Origin: Chlorobium sp.
Lineage (GTDB): Bacteria > Bacteroidota > Chlorobiia > Chlorobiales > Chlorobiaceae
Length of the DNA: 64,000 nucleotides
NCBI RefSeq assembly: GCF_021740465.1
Contig: NZ_JAIOZR010000010.1
Span: 1 to 64,000 of the forward strand
Direction of reading: 5' to 3'
Made by a program: the position numbers and the translations under genes. The notes beneath the pieces are model-generated. The model searched no databases. It was not told where the DNA came from and worked only from the letters and a program-made list of their open reading frames with translations. Positions 17,125-25,747 of this stretch are shown piece after piece. Positions within the stretch are counted from its first letter, which is position 1. Every line of letters starts with the position of its first letter.

Positions 17125-18051
17125 CTACCGGTAAATAACAGTTCTTTCGGAAAGTGGGGGCATTTTTTTCCCGTCAAGAAACAGCTCGACATATGAGGGA
17201 CGACCGATATTCACCCAGAACTTGTTCTGTGCCTCATAGCGGAGCACATCCCCTTTTTTGAACTGTCCACCGGCATAGACCCTGGCACTGTCATCGGCAA
17301 TGACCTTTACCCAGGTCTCGTCAGTGATAATACGTACTTCAAGCTGCCTGCCTCCTGCAGGACGCGGTTTTTCAGCTTTTGCGGAATCGGCCAGATGCAA
17401 GATCTCTTTTGCGATAAGGGCTTCGCGGACTTTATCTTTCGACTTTGCCGACGAAGATTCCGATGCGGCAGAGTCGGAAACGGCGACCAGCACTGGAAGA
17501 AATTCCGAATCGATAACCCTCTCGGCAACAGCTGCGGTATCGGCATCGATCAAGGCATCGGGCTGGCCTGAAAAAGGTTGCTCAGAAGATGGGGCACTAA
17601 AAAATAACATCCTTACTGTGAAAACAACTATTGCCAGAAAAACAACAGCCCCTGTCAAAACCAGAAGACCTTTCGGCGAAACAAGCTTCCGGAAAAAGGG
17701 CTCGTAGGAAAAAGCCGAATCAAGCGGGTGATCGTCGCTCCAGTTGCGGGCTACGGGAGAATCCGCCGAAACACGCTGCGGAGCGATACGACCAAGCAAC
17801 GCTTCCCTGCATCGCTCGAACGTCTCCGGATTGCCGATTTCGAGCATTCCGGCATATTCCTTGATATAAGCCAGTACATAGACCCCTGGCATGAAGGTGA
17901 AATTCCCCGCCTCGATATGCCCGATATAGACCGGATTGATACCGGTATGCCGACTGACATCGTCAATCGACAGATTTCTTCGAACCCTTGCCTTCTGCAG
18001 TTCAGCAGCGAGCTGCTCAAGCGATAAATTACTCAACCCACTCTCTTCCAT
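17125..18051 (-). CDS. RodZ-like helix-turn-helix membrane protein
   Basis: A 308-residue protein with the RodZ layout. A cytoplasmic Cro-type HTH (about 12-75) has NLSIDDVSRHTGINPVYIGHI. One membrane segment of about 23 residues near 135-157 follows (LLVLTGAVVFLAIVVFTVRM). The C-terminal DUF4115 domain (about 230-305) includes ADDSARVYAGGQFKKGDVL. RodZ links MreB to the cell wall machinery in rods. Sequence between the membrane segment and DUF4115 is low-complexity and acidic. Its upstream gap of 147 bases holds its promoter. Confidence 0.82.
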   Translation of the reverse strand: MEESGLSNLSLEQLAAELQKARVRRNLSIDDVSRHTGINPVYIGHIEAGNFTFMPGVYVLAYIKEYAGMLEIGNPETFERCREALLGRIAPQRVSADSPVARNWSDDHPLDSAFSYEPFFRKLVSPKGLLVLTGAVVFLAIVVFTVRMLFFSAPSSEQPFSGQPDALIDADTAAVAERVIDSEFLPVLVAVSDSAASESSSAKSKDKVREALIAKEILHLADSAKAEKPRPAGGRQLEVRIITDETWVKVIADDSARVYAGGQFKKGDVLRYEAQNKFWVNIGRPSYVELFLDGKKMPPLSERTVIYR

Positions 18052-18198
18052 GAAGTTTGTCGTTGCATTGAAGGGGGATTTATAAAAATGGAAGATTAAA
18101 TGTACGAAAATACCTGTGAGTATGCCAAAACCAACCGTTTAGTTCCATATGAAAACCTCACGAGCGATTAAGATAACATCATCCAAAACCGGAACGGG

Positions 18199-20271
18199 TT
18201 ACCTGGATCCATATGCGGAAACGAAAATCCATTTCCCGGTTTCGGAACCTTTCAAGGAGCCTGAAAGCCGATAAAGCGCCTCAGCCGGACTACGCTTGCT
18301 GTCTGTCCCCTGTTCAAGAGAGCTGCGCATAAGGGATTCGGACTCTTTGCCCAAAGGTTTCCAGAGCAGAAAAACCCTCTCATGGGGATGAAAAAGCATG
18401 CGCAGCTGTGCCATCTTGATCCGCTCTGCCGGATAAAACCTAATCGGACCTCCCCCTGTTTTTACTCCGAAATGGTGAGCGGCATGTACGATTTCCCTGA
18501 AAGAAGCGATCATGGATATTTTTTTATCGCCTGCGCCGAGCATATGCAGCGGTAATGCAGGATCGGCGGCGACCAGAATATGGTCGTATCCGCCCGCCAT
18601 GGCGTTAAGTGGTTCCGCTACCACCCGGATAAACCATTGCGGATCGGACTGCTGGCGAAATGTTTCGACCTCCGAAACTCCCTGCATGGCAAAATCCCTG
18701 ACAAGACGATGGAGACCCGATGCCGGATCGTAAAGGGAATCGAACGGAACAGGCTTTCCGACAATGCCGAACTCGCGGGTACTGATGGTCATGACGGCAT
18801 AAAAGGAGTCGGCGGAAACCGGCTGTACCACGAGCTGGCCTCTTTTGAGCGACCGCTGCAGCGTCTGGAGCGTTACCGGCTTCATCTGCAAGACAGAAGC
18901 GGCTGCAGGGTCGATTTTTTTCACCTCTTCGAGCAGCTCTATCATTCTTCCGCGTTTGGACTGAAGAGCCGCTTCGGAGGCTCGGTTCATCTCGTAGCCT
19001 CTCGCTTTGAGAAAAATATCGGCTTTACGCTGCAGAAGACCGGAAATGTCGCGCCGGAGGATGTTCACCTGTCGTTCAAGGGCCGCATGTTCCTTGCCGA
19101 GTCTGAAATAGCCGGAACCATTCTGAAGCGTCCTCTGAAGTTCAAGCATCTCGGACTGCTGCAGGGCGTCAAAAAGTTCGAAAATTCTCGCTTCTCTGAC
19201 AAGCAGACCCGTAAGCCGACGCCGCGCAGTATCGGCAAGCTGCAGCATCTCCGTTCCGGAATATCGAGGGAGATAGTTTTGATAAAGCAGCAATCCCCTG
19301 CGGAGCGCGTCGATCTGTTCGGAAGAATTCAACTCACCGTTGCCCAATGCAAGCCTTAGCAGGGCCGCCGCTTTGGCAAACTGCATATCCTTCATGCCGA
19401 AAAAATCACCTGTTTCACGGAAGGGCGCTGGTTTTCGGACAATCACCGCATTGGACTCGTATCGGAGCTGCTGGATGAGGTAGGGATCACGCGTCTTCTC
19501 GGCAAGGATGAGCGCACGGAACAGGAGATAACTCGCGTTCCTCTGATGCTTCGGAAGCAGCTGAAGGCTCCGGGAAGATTCACGCAAGGCATGAATTCTT
19601 CTTTCCAGGTCGCCTTCAAGAGCGAGCACATCTCCGGATATGGTCGCGATGTTCATGGCAAATTCATCGGCAGCCTTCAGATCGGAATCCAGCATGCGGC
19701 ACTGCATGAGACCGGCAACCCCTCTCATTCTTGAAACCGGATCACGCTCCTGGCCGGCATACCGGTTGTAAATCGTTTCGGCTTTCCCGACCTCTCCGAT
19801 ACGGAGTTCGAGAGCCGCTAACTCGAAACGCTGATCTTCGGATGGAGAGGGAATTTCCGCAAGCGCTGCAGCAGCACCACGGAAATCGCCAAGCTCGGAA
19901 AGCCACATGGCTTTTTCGGCCAGCATCCCGGCGCGAAGAGAATCGGGAAGCAGTACCCCCGCATGCTTTTCAAGAAACCCTGCCGTATGCAGGGCAGCCG
20001 AATAATTGCCGGTAAGACCTTCCAGATACCGTTTCCGGTTCATTTCAAGAACCGGCCGCTTCGATAGTCCGCCAAGAGTGTCTGCGGACAACACCTTGTT
20101 GTAGAGGGCGATCGCCCGTTCATACTCCCCCTGTCGGGAAAGCTTAGCGGCTTTACGGTAAAGCTCCTGGGGGGCGCCGTCCGTTTCATCCTCGGACGAA
20201 CAACCCGGCAACATCAGCATGGAACAGAAAGAGACGATAATCACTAAAACAGCCGACCGTAATCTTGGCAT
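18199..20271 (-). CDS. Lipoprotein with helical repeats and a degenerate CHAT domain
   Basis: The 690-residue protein begins with a lipoprotein signal peptide; the lipobox LPGC places the lipidated Cys at 24. The next about 450 residues are helical and TPR-like, beginning with YRKAAKLSRQGEYERAIALYNKVLS. From about residue 500 the sequence reads like a CHAT caspase-like domain, with LKRGQLVVQPVSADSFYAVM, HILVAADPALPLHMLG, LLWKPLGKESESLMRSSLEQ and SPAEALYRLSG. The central part that normally carries the catalytic His and Cys is missing, so it is unlikely to be an active protease. It is divergent from ndk. A structural or binding role in the envelope is inferred. Confidence 0.7.
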   Translation of the reverse strand: MPRLRSAVLVIIVSFCSMLMLPGCSSEDETDGAPQELYRKAAKLSRQGEYERAIALYNKVLSADTLGGLSKRPVLEMNRKRYLEGLTGNYSAALHTAGFLEKHAGVLLPDSLRAGMLAEKAMWLSELGDFRGAAAALAEIPSPSEDQRFELAALELRIGEVGKAETIYNRYAGQERDPVSRMRGVAGLMQCRMLDSDLKAADEFAMNIATISGDVLALEGDLERRIHALRESSRSLQLLPKHQRNASYLLFRALILAEKTRDPYLIQQLRYESNAVIVRKPAPFRETGDFFGMKDMQFAKAAALLRLALGNGELNSSEQIDALRRGLLLYQNYLPRYSGTEMLQLADTARRRLTGLLVREARIFELFDALQQSEMLELQRTLQNGSGYFRLGKEHAALERQVNILRRDISGLLQRKADIFLKARGYEMNRASEAALQSKRGRMIELLEEVKKIDPAAASVLQMKPVTLQTLQRSLKRGQLVVQPVSADSFYAVMTISTREFGIVGKPVPFDSLYDPASGLHRLVRDFAMQGVSEVETFRQQSDPQWFIRVVAEPLNAMAGGYDHILVAADPALPLHMLGAGDKKISMIASFREIVHAAHHFGVKTGGGPIRFYPAERIKMAQLRMLFHPHERVFLLWKPLGKESESLMRSSLEQGTDSKRSPAEALYRLSGSLKGSETGKWIFVSAYGSR

Positions 20272-20448
20272 AACGAGGACCCTCCGGTTCTGGGGATAAC
20301 AGTTGGGGAAACAACAGTATACGCTATTCTATGGATGAACCGCCCATATCCTTTCTAAGTTTCAGTCAGCGATATTTCAATTATCCGTGGGGTTTATGTA
20401 TCTTCGCACGATATTTACTTTACGATAATACTAATTCAGATTGTCACA

Positions 20449-20871
20449 ATGGAAAGAACACTGACCATTCTCAAGCCGGACTGTGTCCGCAAACAGCTCA
20501 TCGGCGCCGTTATCGATAAAATCGAACGCGCCGGTTTCCGCGTTGTAGCCATGAAAAAAACCAGGCTCACCCAGGAAACTGCAGGCGAATTCTATGCCGT
20601 ACACCGCGAGCGCCCGTTCTATGGCGAACTGGTGGACTTCATGTCTTCAGGGCCCTGCGTACCGATGATCCTTGAAAAGGAGAATGCCGTCACCGATTTC
20701 CGTACCCTGATCGGAGCAACCGATCCTGCACAGGCCGATGCAGGTACCATCCGCCAGCTCTATGCCGACAGCAAGGGTGAAAACATCATCCACGGCTCTG
20801 ACTCCGCGGAAAATGCCGCAATTGAAGCCGGGTTCTTCTTTTCTGCAGAAGAGGTTGTCAGGGTAAACTGA
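20449..20871 (+). CDS. ndk: Nucleoside diphosphate kinase Ndk
   Basis: It transfers the gamma phosphate among nucleoside triphosphates. The 140-residue sequence is the standard length. The N-terminus is [13 protein letters not shown], and the active-site His lies in NIIHGSDS near residue 115. The upstream region of 177 bases, shared divergently with the CHAT-like lipoprotein gene, is AT-rich near the start. A good terminator follows the gene. Confidence 0.97.
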   Translation: MERTLTILKPDCVRKQLIGAVIDKIERAGFRVVAMKKTRLTQETAGEFYAVHRERPFYGELVDFMSSGPCVPMILEKENAVTDFRTLIGATDPAQADAGTIRQLYADSKGENIIHGSDSAENAAIEAGFFFSAEEVVRVN

Positions 20872-20895
20872 ATCTCCGCCAGGATCACGAAAACG

Positions 20896-20925
20896 AAAAA
20901 AGCGGTCCAAAAGGCCGCTCTTTTT
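20896..20925 (+). terminator. Terminator of ndk
   Basis: AGCGG, with CC and GG pairing further inside, and CCGCT form a hairpin followed by CTTTTT. A run of A before it gives it some function on the other strand too, where it meets the remains of a lipoprotein gene. Confidence 0.75.
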
Positions 20926-21319
20926 CATGCCCCGTCAACAACGATCGTGCATGCAGTTTCCTGTACCGGATATGACTCCATGACCGTCCCGCGGAACCGG
21001 ACGCTTACCCTGTCGCCCGATTTCAGACCGAAAACAGCTGCCGCCGAACCCGGCCTGCGTTTGCCGCTCATGCGTATGGTGGTCGCCGGGAATCGACGAG
21101 CAAGCCTGCTTTAATAGAACCGGATAGCTCTCAGGAACGCTCCGCCACCATGAGTCGCAGATCACGACCCTGCCACCGGAGATCGGTAATCACTCCCGTG
21201 ATGCCGTGGTTTCCGGCAACGAACCCCGAAAAAGCAGGTACTGAACTGCAGCCTGAAGGCGGAAGCGCCGTCAGGAGTACGAGAAAAAAAATGGGCAGAA
21301 AGGCTTTCTCTGATTTAGC
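20925..21319 (-). pseudogene. Decayed small lipoprotein gene (frameshifted)
   Basis: No intact gene fills this 400-base stretch. On the minus strand one frame (about 21316 to 21131) reads FLPIFFLVLLTALPPSGCSS, a clear lipoprotein signal with Cys codon at 21250-21248. It then continues with FVAGNHGITGVITDLRWQGRDLRLMVAE and stops. No ATG, GTG or TTG start precedes it in frame. A second frame, ending at 20925, carries a sensible C-terminal segment including AAVFGLKSGDRVSVRFRGTV and ETACTIVVDGA. The two pieces look like one protein split by one or more frameshifts. An 8-base A run near 21283-21290 is one possible site of a frame error. A sequencing error is the alternative. Confidence 0.45.
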
Positions 21320-21326
21320 GCTTTGA

Positions 21327-22430
21327 TTATGTGTTCCGCGAAGACCCGGAATCCAGCGGATTTTTCCCTTTCACCTCGTGAAGATATTCGCTGAACGCTT
21401 CACCGTACATCTCCCATACGGTGATGAACAAAGCCGCTATGATGGGGCCTACGATGAAACCGAAAATACCGAAAAGGCCCAGACCGCCAAGCGTGCTGAA
21501 AAAGATGAGCAGTTCATGCATGCGGGTATCGCGACCGATAAGGATGGGCCGGAGAATGTTGTCGAGCTGGCTGACGATAATGCTGCAGAAAAGGAAAACT
21601 CCCGTTGCCTCGGCGTATTGGCCTGTGGCTGCCAGATAGATAACCGCGGGAAACCAGACGAGCGGGGGGCCTATCAGGGGTACCACCGACAGAACCGTCA
21701 TGATGGTACCCCAGAAGAGCGCACTCGGGATACCGGCAAGGTGCAAGGCGAAACCGGCAAGAGAGCCCTGAATCAGACCGACGACCATGGTACCCTTGAT
21801 GGTCGCCCTCGTGACCGAAAGAAAGCGGTCGAGAAGACGGTGCTGGTCAACTTCGGCAAGCGGCGTGTAGTACATGATCTTGTCGAGCAGCGAGCGGCCG
21901 TCCTTGAGAAAAAAGAACATGGTATAGAGAAAAACGAACATGAGAAAGAGGTCGTTGACCGCGGAAACCGTCATCGAAGAAAGGCTGTTGAAAAGAAAAG
22001 CCCCGGCCTTTCCGGCAAGTTCAGCTGCTTTCTGAAGAATTTCCTCGCGGTAGAGCTCGATTTCACGGTAGTAGGAAAAGGATTGCAGCATGTTGTTATA
22101 GGCCGAAGGCTCCTGAAGCTGCAGCTGCTGCTGAATCCAGGGAACTGCCGAACTGCTTATATTGAAGGCCTGAACGGCGACGGCTCCGGTGAGTGCCGTA
22201 AGCGGAAGAAAAACCATGATGAAAAGCAGAAACATGGTAAGAGCGGAGCTAAGGCTCCTGTGCCCCCGGAAAAGACGCTCAATCCGACTGTAGAGGGGCA
22301 TGAACAGAGCGGAAAAGATAGCTGCCAGAAAAATAGCCATGAGGAAATAGCGGATCATGGCAAAGAATAACGCCGATATCACAAAAACGATCACAAGAAG
22401 AACCGTCCGGCTGGCTATAGATGTATTCAT
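21327..22430 (-). CDS. AI-2E family transporter (PerM/TqsA-like)
   Basis: A 367-residue membrane protein of the AI-2E exporter family. Hydrophobic segments cluster at the N-terminus (two pairs), near 150-170 and in the C-terminal half. A family-like C-terminal region reads GLGLFGIFGFIVGPIIAALF. An earlier signature is VPLIGPPLVWFPAV. These proteins are thought to be exporters or ion-coupled transporters; the substrate in this organism is unknown. The decayed lipoprotein gene follows closely, and rsmE precedes it by 45 bases in the same direction. Confidence 0.85.
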   Translation of the reverse strand: MNTSIASRTVLLVIVFVISALFFAMIRYFLMAIFLAAIFSALFMPLYSRIERLFRGHRSLSSALTMFLLFIMVFLPLTALTGAVAVQAFNISSSAVPWIQQQLQLQEPSAYNNMLQSFSYYREIELYREEILQKAAELAGKAGAFLFNSLSSMTVSAVNDLFLMFVFLYTMFFFLKDGRSLLDKIMYYTPLAEVDQHRLLDRFLSVTRATIKGTMVVGLIQGSLAGFALHLAGIPSALFWGTIMTVLSVVPLIGPPLVWFPAVIYLAATGQYAEATGVFLFCSIIVSQLDNILRPILIGRDTRMHELLIFFSTLGGLGLFGIFGFIVGPIIAALFITVWEMYGEAFSEYLHEVKGKNPLDSGSSRNT

Positions 22431-22475
22431 GGTTTCACGATTGTTGGTTACCGGTTCGGGAGTCCCCTGCCGGCT

Positions 22476-23222
22476 TTAAAGCCACTCCTCGACGCCCTGT
22501 TCAAGAAGGCGGGCCCTGACAAGCGAGACTGCAAAAATACCGGCGGTTTCCGCCCTGAGTATCGAGAGCCCGAAAGAGATCTCCGTAAAGCCGGATTTGC
22601 GTGCCAGCTCTACCTCCTCGGGAGTAAAACCCCCTTCGCCGCCTATCAGAAAAAGCGTTTTTCCTCCGCAGAAGCCTGCACCTTCGGCCGATTGCACAGA
22701 AAGTTCATAGGGTATCAGCCGGCAATCGTAACCCTGAAGTCCGGTAACGTTCCGGAACGGGAGCGGTTCTCTGATAACGGGAAGATAGTATCTTCCGGAC
22801 TGACGTGCGGCGGAAAGCATGATGGAGCGCCACCGTACCAGTCTTTTTGCGATTCGCTCAGACGGCGGCTGGGCAACCGTCCGGGCCGTAATCATGGGGA
22901 TCACCGCCGAAACGCCAAGCTCCGTAGCCTTTTCAAGAAAAAACTCGAATCGTTGCGGAGCCTTGAGGAGCGAAATCGCAATCGTAACGGCACTCGAGCG
23001 GGGCACAACCTGACGCATTGCAATGATGTCGCCTTCAAGAGCAGCTTTGCCGACATCGGTTATGCACACATCGAGATGAAGCCCGCATCCGTCGGTAACA
23101 CTGATCCGTTCGCCTTTTTTTTTGCGCAGTACCCTCGACAGGTGATGAAATTCTTCGCCGTCGAGCCTGATGCGTCTTGCGGCCCGGTCGATCTGGCCGG
23201 AAGAAGCGTAAAAGAGTTCCAT
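22476..23222 (-). CDS. rsmE: 16S rRNA m3U1498 methyltransferase RsmE
   Basis: A SPOUT-class methyltransferase that modifies U1498 of 16S rRNA. The 248-residue protein has an N-terminal PUA-like domain with HHLSRVLRKKKGE. The C-terminal knotted domain shows FLIGGEGGFTPEEVELA and the SAM loop region SFGLSILRAETA. I chose the ATG at 23222, which gives MELFYASSGQIDR, instead of one 39 bases upstream that would overlap comF. Confidence 0.93.
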   Translation of the reverse strand: MELFYASSGQIDRAARRIRLDGEEFHHLSRVLRKKKGERISVTDGCGLHLDVCITDVGKAALEGDIIAMRQVVPRSSAVTIAISLLKAPQRFEFFLEKATELGVSAVIPMITARTVAQPPSERIAKRLVRWRSIMLSAARQSGRYYLPVIREPLPFRNVTGLQGYDCRLIPYELSVQSAEGAGFCGGKTLFLIGGEGGFTPEEVELARKSGFTEISFGLSILRAETAGIFAVSLVRARLLEQGVEEWL

Positions 23223-23229
23223 AACTGAC

Positions 23230-23922
23230 CTATTCTTTTGCAGAAAGTGCAAGCGCCGCAACCGAAACGCTTGCGGCTCCTCCCCGTTTCAGCGCTTCGG
23301 CAGCAGCAACAACGGTTGCTCCGGTTGTAACTACGTCATCGACCAGCAGAACACGACCGGGCATATCGGGAAGCGGCGTCTGAAAAGCCCCGTCGAGGTT
23401 CCGCTTTCTGGCTGTTACCTGCAGACCTGTCTGGGAAACGGTAAAACGACCTCTGAGAAGCAGGTCAGTGCGAACAGGTTTCTGAAAGGTTTCCGCCATG
23501 CCGAGCGCGATTTTCTCTGCCTGGTTGAAGGATCGCTCCACATGCTTCAGCCGGTGCAGCGGAACCGGCACAAGACAGTCGATGCTCTCCGGCGGCACGG
23601 CATCGATGAGCCAGGCTCCCAGCTCTCTGCCGAAAGCCACTCCGAGATTGTACATGCCCTCATATTTCATGGCATGCAACGCTTTCTGCAACGGTCCGTG
23701 ACGGTGAAAAACATACCGGCAGTAAGCCCTCTCGAACGAGCATTTTCCCTTGAAATGCGACTCGATAGAGTGCATGAGGGTGTACCCTGCCACAGCGCAG
23801 TCGCTGAAAGCGTCGAAGCTGTTCCGGCAGACGCTGCAGCAGCCGTACTCTGAAGGCATCAGCAGTTTTCCGCAGACAATACAGACCTCGGGAAACAGAA
23901 AGTGAAAAAACCGCCCGTTCAT
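23230..23922 (-). CDS. comF: ComF family phosphoribosyltransferase-like protein
   Basis: A 230-residue ComF-type protein. The N-terminal double zinc finger has CIVC and CCSVC. The PRPP-binding loop is RVLLVDDVVTTGATV near 190-204. ComF proteins take part in natural transformation in some bacteria and may have housekeeping roles in others. It starts 15 bases after the ROK kinase stop and ends 7 bases before rsmE, so these genes probably form one operon. Confidence 0.88.
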   Translation of the reverse strand: MNGRFFHFLFPEVCIVCGKLLMPSEYGCCSVCRNSFDAFSDCAVAGYTLMHSIESHFKGKCSFERAYCRYVFHRHGPLQKALHAMKYEGMYNLGVAFGRELGAWLIDAVPPESIDCLVPVPLHRLKHVERSFNQAEKIALGMAETFQKPVRTDLLLRGRFTVSQTGLQVTARKRNLDGAFQTPLPDMPGRVLLVDDVVTTGATVVAAAEALKRGGAASVSVAALALSAKE

Positions 23923-23937
23923 AAAACGATTGATGGT

Positions 23938-24942
23938 TCACACAAAACACAACGCCGCCGCGCCGTACATCCCCGCCCTGTTACCGAGCTCTGCAGGAAC
24001 CAGCTCGACCCCTTCATGCATCGAAGGAAGAGTAGAACAGATGAACTGCCGGTAAGCTGGCTCGAAAATCAGGTTGCCCGCCGCCGAAATGCCCCCTCCG
24101 ATAACGAATTTCCTGATATCCATGAGCGCGGTAATACTGGCAAAACCCACACCGAGAATGGAACCGACCCGGTCCCACACCGCAAGGGAAATGCGATCGC
24201 CCTCCTTTGCCGCCCGCTCGATATGGCGGGGAGAGAGCGCTGAGAAATCATGGCTGCAAAGCTCGGAAAGAGCCGAACCATCTGCCGGATTTTCACGGAT
24301 CAGCCGACAGGCGTACTCGACGATGCGCTCTTTGCCGATCATCCCTTCAATGGTGCCTCGTATACCTGCATGGATGGAGGAACCTTCAAAATCGACAATC
24401 ATGAATCCGATCTCGCCGGCGGTACCGCTGGGTCCACGATAGAGTTTCCGGTTCAACACGATGCCCCCTCCCACTCCGGTACCCAGCGTCACCATAAGAA
24501 AATCCCGGAAGCCCCTTCCTGCGCCGTAAACCGCTTCACCGTAAGCCGCAGCATTGGCGTCGTTTTCGATGAACACCGGCACTGCAACCCCAAGCCGTTC
24601 CTGCAGGGCGCGCTCAAGAGCACCGCGAAGACCGAAGGTTGTCCATCCGGGCAAATTGGGCGGATAGCTCAGCGTGCCTTTTTCAATATCGACGGCTCCC
24701 GGCGCCCCGAGCCCGATTCCCGAGAAGTCGTGACGAAAAAGACCAGCCGGAGCTTCCGCATGAAGTGCTGCGATGAGATCGGAAAGCTGTGCGACAATAC
24801 CTTCAGGTCCCGATGCGGTATCGGTCGGAACCGCCCGGTCCAGAACGATGCCCTCCTGCAGGCTGACTATCGCCGCCTTTACGGCGGTACCGCCGAGATC
24901 AATACCGATTGCCCAGGGAGACATGGCTCTTGAGGGTTGCAC
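23938..24942 (-). CDS. ROK family sugar kinase (glucokinase-like)
   Basis: The 334-residue protein starts with the ATP-binding GIDLGGTAVKAAIV. It shows GAPGAVDIEKG, FIENDANAAAYGE and VTLGTGVGGGIVLN, all typical of ROK glucokinases that phosphorylate glucose with ATP. The usual ROK zinc site with its His-x-CxCGxxGCxE is not present. The equivalent region reads SSIHAGIRGTIEGM, with no cysteine. The catalytic Asp in ENDAN is kept, so activity is plausible. It follows lpxA by three bases. Confidence 0.87.
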   Translation of the reverse strand: MQPSRAMSPWAIGIDLGGTAVKAAIVSLQEGIVLDRAVPTDTASGPEGIVAQLSDLIAALHAEAPAGLFRHDFSGIGLGAPGAVDIEKGTLSYPPNLPGWTTFGLRGALERALQERLGVAVPVFIENDANAAAYGEAVYGAGRGFRDFLMVTLGTGVGGGIVLNRKLYRGPSGTAGEIGFMIVDFEGSSIHAGIRGTIEGMIGKERIVEYACRLIRENPADGSALSELCSHDFSALSPRHIERAAKEGDRISLAVWDRVGSILGVGFASITALMDIRKFVIGGGISAAGNLIFEPAYRQFICSTLPSMHEGVELVPAELGNRAGMYGAAALCFV

Positions 24943-24945
24943 CGT

Positions 24946-25743
24946 TTAACTGTTGAATGGTCTGATGAATTTTCTGCCGTGTGTACCCGATGTGAAAAAA
25001 TCGAGAATTTCAAGCACTTTCGGCTCGGGAGCGCACTCCTCTTTCACTTTTTCGAGCGCGTTGGCAAGCAGCAGCCCTGACTGGAAGATAATACGGTAAG
25101 CGTCCCTGATCTGCGTGATGGTTTCGGCGGAAAACCCACGCCGTTTAAGACCTATTGCATTGAGCCCCTCATAGCGGAACGAGCTGTGCCCTCCGGCCAT
25201 TACAAACGGAGGCACATCGAGCGAGGCACGTGCGATGCCTCCAACCATGCTGTAGCGACCAATCCTGACAAACTGGTGGACACCGGTCAGTCCACCGATA
25301 ACGGCGTAGTCGCCCACTTCACAATGGCCGCCGAACTGCACGGAATTGGCGATAACCACATGACTGCCGATAACACAGTCGTGACCGGCATGCACATATG
25401 CCATAATCAGGTTGTCGGAACCCACGACGGTTTTACCGCTCGCCTTTGTGCCCCGATTCAGGGTAACGCATTCCCGGATGACGGTGCGGTCGCCTATATA
25501 GAGCTCGGTTTTTTCTCCGGAAAATTTCAGATCCTGAGGTTCTCCGCCAAGCACTGCTCCGGTGTGAATACTGCAGTCGCTGCCGATATGGGTACCTGAA
25601 GCGATATGTACCTGCGGACCGATCGTGGTGCCCCTGCCGATGGACACATCATCCTCGATAACGCTGTATGGCCCTACTGAAACGCCTTCGCCCAGAACGG
25701 CTCCGGGACTGACGATGGCGGTCGTATGAATAGTTCTGTTCAT
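24946..25743 (-). CDS. lpxA: UDP-N-acetylglucosamine acyltransferase LpxA
   Basis: The first enzyme of lipid A synthesis, which acylates UDP-GlcNAc at O-3 with a hydroxyacyl-ACP. The 265-residue protein is a left-handed beta helix of hexapeptide repeats (for example IGRGTTIGPQVHIASGTHIGS). The catalytic His lies in MAYVHAGHDCVIGS, near residue 125. The ATG at 25743 starts MNRTIHTTAIVSP; an ATG nine codons upstream would overlap the DUF2723 gene. It shows that this organism makes lipid A. Confidence 0.95.
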   Translation of the reverse strand: MNRTIHTTAIVSPGAVLGEGVSVGPYSVIEDDVSIGRGTTIGPQVHIASGTHIGSDCSIHTGAVLGGEPQDLKFSGEKTELYIGDRTVIRECVTLNRGTKASGKTVVGSDNLIMAYVHAGHDCVIGSHVVIANSVQFGGHCEVGDYAVIGGLTGVHQFVRIGRYSMVGGIARASLDVPPFVMAGGHSSFRYEGLNAIGLKRRGFSAETITQIRDAYRIIFQSGLLLANALEKVKEECAPEPKVLEILDFFTSGTHGRKFIRPFNS

Positions 25744-25747
25744 AGAT

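Noticed and set aside
18052-18198. Terminator or small RNA between the RodZ-like and CHAT-like genes
   Set aside because: No stable inverted repeat with a T run was found in this 147-base gap.
20935-21165. 76-codon minus-strand frame in the ndk-AI-2E gap as a gene
   Set aside because: Its residues (Cys, His, Arg and Trp-rich) do not look protein-like, while the other two frames carry the recognisable lipoprotein pieces.
21378-22370. Plus-strand frame of 330 codons opposite the AI-2E transporter
   Set aside because: It is antisense to a clear membrane protein and is very rich in charged residues, as expected for a reverse-complement shadow.
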